Shown piece after piece: positions 6,040-8,687 of a stretch of 8,687 nucleotides of DNA. The translations under genes and the position numbers were made by a program. Source of the stretch: Pseudomonadota bacterium (GTDB taxonomy: Bacteria > Pseudomonadota > Alphaproteobacteria > Rhizobiales > Beijerinckiaceae); the NCBI GenBank assembly GCA_021812505.1, contig JAKANG010000029.1, forward strand, positions 1 to 8,687. The letters run 5' to 3'. The notes under the pieces are model-generated. The model saw only the letters and a list, made by a program, of their open reading frames with translations. It did no database searches and was not told the origin of the DNA. The first letter of the stretch is position 1, and the number at the start of each line of letters is the position of its first letter.

Positions 6040-8193
6040 ATGCCGGAAACAAGGACGGGCCTTTCGGGGCTTAGCGTCGCGCTTGCGCGCCTTTCGGCGT
6101 TGCTTGCGATGCTTGTTTGCTTTTTCGCGGCGCAGGCCGTCGCCTCGACGCTCGACCGCGGGGCGATGGAAAAGCTCTTTCCCGAGCCTTTCAGGGTCGG
6201 CGAGCGCGACGCGGCCCTGCCGATCTGGCCGATTTTCCGCCAAAGCTACAATGGCGACGTTCTCGCGGCCTATGCCTTCGAATCCATCGATTTCGAGCCG
6301 ATTCCCGGCTTTTCCGGCACGCCGCTCGACCTGCTGATCGCGATCAAACCCTCGGGCGAGCTGCTCGACGTGCGGGTCCTCAGCCAGCACGAGCCGGTTT
6401 TCGTCGATGGACTCGGCCCCGACCCGCTGATGAATTTCGTCAAGCAATATGCCGGCAAATCGATCAAGCAGTCGATCAAGATCGTCGCGCCGGGCACGCG
6501 CGACCCGCGCTCGGACAGCGTCGCCGCCGAAATCGACGGCGTCGCCAAGGCGACGGCCTCGGTGCGGATCATCAACGAAACGGTCATCGAATCCGCGCTC
6601 CAGGTGGCGCGGGCGCGGCTCGGCTTTTCCAGGGGACGCGATCCCAACCGCGTCGCACACGCCAAGGAGGATGTGTTTGAGCCGCTGACGTTCGAGCAGA
6701 TGCTCGATCGTGGTTATATCCGCCACCTGCGTCTCACCAACGCCGAAGTCGAAGTGGCTTTCAAGGGCTCTGACGGCGAAGGACTGGACCCGCAAGCGCG
6801 CGCCGACCCCAAGGGACTCTTCGCCGATGTCTATATCGCCGAGGTCGATGTCCCGATTGTCGGGCGCAATCTGCTCGGCGACAAGAACTGGCGCAAGCTG
6901 ATGGACCAGCTCGACGGCGCCCCCGCCATGCTGGTGGTGTCCACCGGGCGCTGGACCTTCATGCCGGAGTCGTTCGTTCCCGGCGCGACGCCCGATTTCA
7001 TCGCCCTGTCGCAGGCCGACGCGCCAGTGGCGTGGCGCGATTTCGTCTGGCGAGACCGCCTCGACCTGCCGGTCCCCAAGGACTTCGATCTCGCCCAGGC
7101 GGATGAGGCCATCATGCGCATCGCGCCGCAGGCTGCCTTCGATCCCGCCTCGCCTTCGATCTTCTCGATCCGGGTGCTGCGCGAAAAGGGTCAGATCTAT
7201 CCTGAGCGGATCACCCGCGATTTCACCCTCGCCTACAGCCTGCCCAAAAATTTGTTCATCCTGCCGCCCGACGATTCCGGCCTCGGGATCGGGTCGATCT
7301 GGAAAAGCCGCGTCCGCGACATTTCGATCCTGGCCGCAGGCCTGATCGTGCTGGCCGTCGCCCTGGCGCGGCAACAGGCGCTGGTGCGCTCGCCGCGCGG
7401 GTTTCAGATTTTTCGGCTCGCCTATCTCGCCTTCACTCTGGTGTTCATCGGCTGGATCGCCCAGGCGCAGCTGTCCATCGTCTGGCTGTTCGGCCTGATC
7501 AAGGCGATCAAGGGCGAGGGCAGTTTCGTCTTCTTCCTGTGGGACCCGCCGACCCTGATGGTGACGCTCTTCGCCCTGGCCGCTCTCTTCATCTGGGGGC
7601 GCGGAACTTTTTGCGGCTGGCTCTGCCCCTTCGGCGCCCTGCAGGAATTCGCCGGCGAGATCGCGCGCCTGTTGCGCCTGCGCCAGATTGGCCTGCCGCA
7701 ACGCTACGAGCACCTGTCGCGGATTCCGAAATTCCTGGTGCTGGCGGTCATTCTGATCACTGCGGTCTTCTTCAGCAATCAGGCGGAGAAAGTCGCGGAG
7801 GTCGAGCCGTTCAAGACATCGATCACGCTGATCTTCATGCGGTCCGCGCCCTTCGTGCTCTACGCGGTCGCGCTGCTGATCGTCGGCATGTTCCATTACA
7901 AATTCTTCTGCCGCTATCTCTGCCCGCTCGGCGCCTCGCTGGCGGCTTTGAGCTTCGTGCGGTGGTGGAAATGGATTCCCCGCCGCAGGGAGTGCGGCGC
8001 GCCCTGCCAGATGTGCCGGGTGAAATGCCGTTACGGCGCGATCGAGCGCAGCGGCGAAATCGTCTATTCCGAATGTTTCCAATGCATGGATTGCGTGGTG
8101 ATCCACGATTCCCCGCAGAAATGCGTGCCTCTGGTGCTTGAGCAAAAAAGGGCGCGCCGGCGCGAACGCCAGAAACTGGAGGCGGCGCAATGA
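6040..8193 (+). CDS. nosR: NosR/NirI-family membrane flavo-iron-sulfur protein
   Basis: Integral membrane redox protein of 717 aa, close to the size of Pseudomonas stutzeri NosR (about 720). Known members pass electrons to or support maturation of nitrous-oxide reductase (NosR) or affect nitrite reductase expression (NirI). Order: signal/membrane segment (about 14-36); periplasmic FMN-binding domain with a flavinylation-type motif DGVAKAT (166-172, predicted FMN-threonine T172); membrane helices from about 427, 457, 505, 564 and 603; cytoplasmic-side C-x3-CP motifs at C525/C529 (CGWLCP) and C624/C628 (CRYLCP); then two [4Fe-4S] ferredoxin clusters (C652, C656, C659, C663; C679, C682, C685, C695). 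All key cysteines are present. Start: GGGAG six bases upstream of the ATG. It overlaps the following apbE by ATGA. The NosR versus NirI choice is open because neither nosZ nor nirS is visible; the symbol is given on length and domain plan. Confidence 0.85.
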   Translation: MPETRTGLSGLSVALARLSALLAMLVCFFAAQAVASTLDRGAMEKLFPEPFRVGERDAALPIWPIFRQSYNGDVLAAYAFESIDFEPIPGFSGTPLDLLIAIKPSGELLDVRVLSQHEPVFVDGLGPDPLMNFVKQYAGKSIKQSIKIVAPGTRDPRSDSVAAEIDGVAKATASVRIINETVIESALQVARARLGFSRGRDPNRVAHAKEDVFEPLTFEQMLDRGYIRHLRLTNAEVEVAFKGSDGEGLDPQARADPKGLFADVYIAEVDVPIVGRNLLGDKNWRKLMDQLDGAPAMLVVSTGRWTFMPESFVPGATPDFIALSQADAPVAWRDFVWRDRLDLPVPKDFDLAQADEAIMRIAPQAAFDPASPSIFSIRVLREKGQIYPERITRDFTLAYSLPKNLFILPPDDSGLGIGSIWKSRVRDISILAAGLIVLAVALARQQALVRSPRGFQIFRLAYLAFTLVFIGWIAQAQLSIVWLFGLIKAIKGEGSFVFFLWDPPTLMVTLFALAALFIWGRGTFCGWLCPFGALQEFAGEIARLLRLRQIGLPQRYEHLSRIPKFLVLAVILITAVFFSNQAEKVAEVEPFKTSITLIFMRSAPFVLYAVALLIVGMFHYKFFCRYLCPLGASLAALSFVRWWKWIPRRRECGAPCQMCRVKCRYGAIERSGEIVYSECFQCMDCVVIHDSPQKCVPLVLEQKRARRRERQKLEAAQ

Positions 8194-8687
8194 CAAGCAA
8201 CCGCAGGCAGATGTTGCGGCTCGCCCTGGTCGGGGCGGGGCTTGGGGCCTCGGGCGTCTGGGCGGCGAGTCAGAGGCGCGGCGAAAAGCTGTTCCGCCGT
8301 CCGGGCCTTGCCTTCGACACCGGCGTCGCCTTGACCGTCGCGGGCCTGGACAAGAGCGAAGCCGAGGCGGCGCTCGACGCCGGTTTCGCCGAAATCCGCC
8401 GGCTAGAGCGCATCGTCGGCCTGTCCACGTCGGGCAGCGATATTCGCCGCCTCAATGCGGAAGGGTTTTTGGCAAAGCCCGACCCGGCGATGCTGGAGAT
8501 GCTTGCGGTGGCCGAAGACGTCCATCGCGCCAGCGGCGGCGCCTTCGACGTCACCGTGCAGCCCTTGTGGATTTTTTACGATTCCTTCGCCAACCGAGGC
8601 GCCTGGCCGACAAACGAAGAAGCCGCGCCCGCCCGCGCCCTGATCGGCCAGAATTTCCTGCGCTTCGACGAAGACGCCGTTGCTTTC
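8190..8687 (+). CDS. FAD:protein FMN transferase (ApbE/NosX type), partial
   Basis: First 166 residues of an ApbE-family flavin transferase, cut by the window end. ApbE enzymes attach FMN from FAD to a threonine of periplasmic targets; NosX and NirX are the versions tied to NosR and NirI. The N-terminus carries a twin-arginine-like signal, NRRQMLRLALVGAG, with a hydrophobic stretch to about residue 26, which suggests Tat export as for NosX. Family motifs seen are SDIRRLN (83-89) and GGAFDVTVQPLW (116-127). The magnesium and FAD-binding C-terminal part lies beyond the window. The ATG overlaps the nosR stop (ATGA) and has GGAGG (8178-8182) seven bases upstream, so translation is coupled. The obvious client is the FMN domain of the upstream NosR-type protein. 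Whether to name it nosX depends on genes further right. Confidence 0.9.
   Translation, partial: MTSNRRQMLRLALVGAGLGASGVWAASQRRGEKLFRRPGLAFDTGVALTVAGLDKSEAEAALDAGFAEIRRLERIVGLSTSGSDIRRLNAEGFLAKPDPAMLEMLAVAEDVHRASGGAFDVTVQPLWIFYDSFANRGAWPTNEEAAPARALIGQNFLRFDEDAVAF

Noticed and set aside
6025..8196. A 723-codon open frame on the minus strand covering all of nosR
   Set aside because: It is antisense to a firmly identified gene. Its composition (rich in R, D, E, G, H, Q) is typical of the reverse complement of GC-rich coding DNA, and it shows no recognisable domain.

Overview
This is an 8.7 kb, GC-rich chromosomal window (very strong G/C bias at third codon positions) that looks alphaproteobacterial. 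The signs are an Hsp33 with a long acidic insert, a mitochondrial-type cytochrome c2, a FolB/pteridine-reductase pair and a NosR-type flavoprotein. My best guess is a member of the Hyphomicrobiales, perhaps of the Methylocystis/Beijerinckia/Rhodoblastus type. That assignment is inference from protein style only; there is no rRNA marker here.

Layout, left to right. (1) hslO (redox chaperone Hsp33) reads rightward and converges on a leftward pterin operon; a short GC-rich hairpin repeat lies between them. (2) The pterin operon, in transcription order, is folB (dihydroneopterin aldolase), a short-chain reductase with pteridine-reductase hallmarks, and queD (6-carboxytetrahydropterin synthase). 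folB overlaps the reductase gene, and queD follows within about 34 bases. A plausible sigma70-type promoter precedes folB. (3) A stand-alone leftward gene encodes a small periplasmic cytochrome c and ends in a clear intrinsic terminator. (4) A leftward two-gene operon encodes a FIST-domain protein and a compact hybrid histidine kinase, joined by an ATGA stop/start overlap. These are the hallmarks of the NosP/NahK nitric-oxide-sensing pair of Pseudomonas. (5) Diverging from it is a rightward operon of a NosR/NirI-family membrane flavo-iron-sulfur protein and an ApbE/NosX-type flavin transferase, again joined by ATGA; the second gene is cut by the window edge.

The most interesting point is the arrangement in (4) and (5). 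A probable NO-sensing FIST/kinase module is back-to-back with a NosR/NirI-plus-flavinylase pair, the type of protein that supports nitrous-oxide or nitrite respiration. nosR is followed directly by apbE, with no nosZ between, so the terminal reductase this pair serves is not visible. A divergent intergenic region of about 150 to 210 bases holds a candidate leftward promoter. No classical FNR/NNR box is evident there. The pterin cluster (2) is a second compact functional module. No mobile elements, CRISPR arrays or RNA genes were seen.
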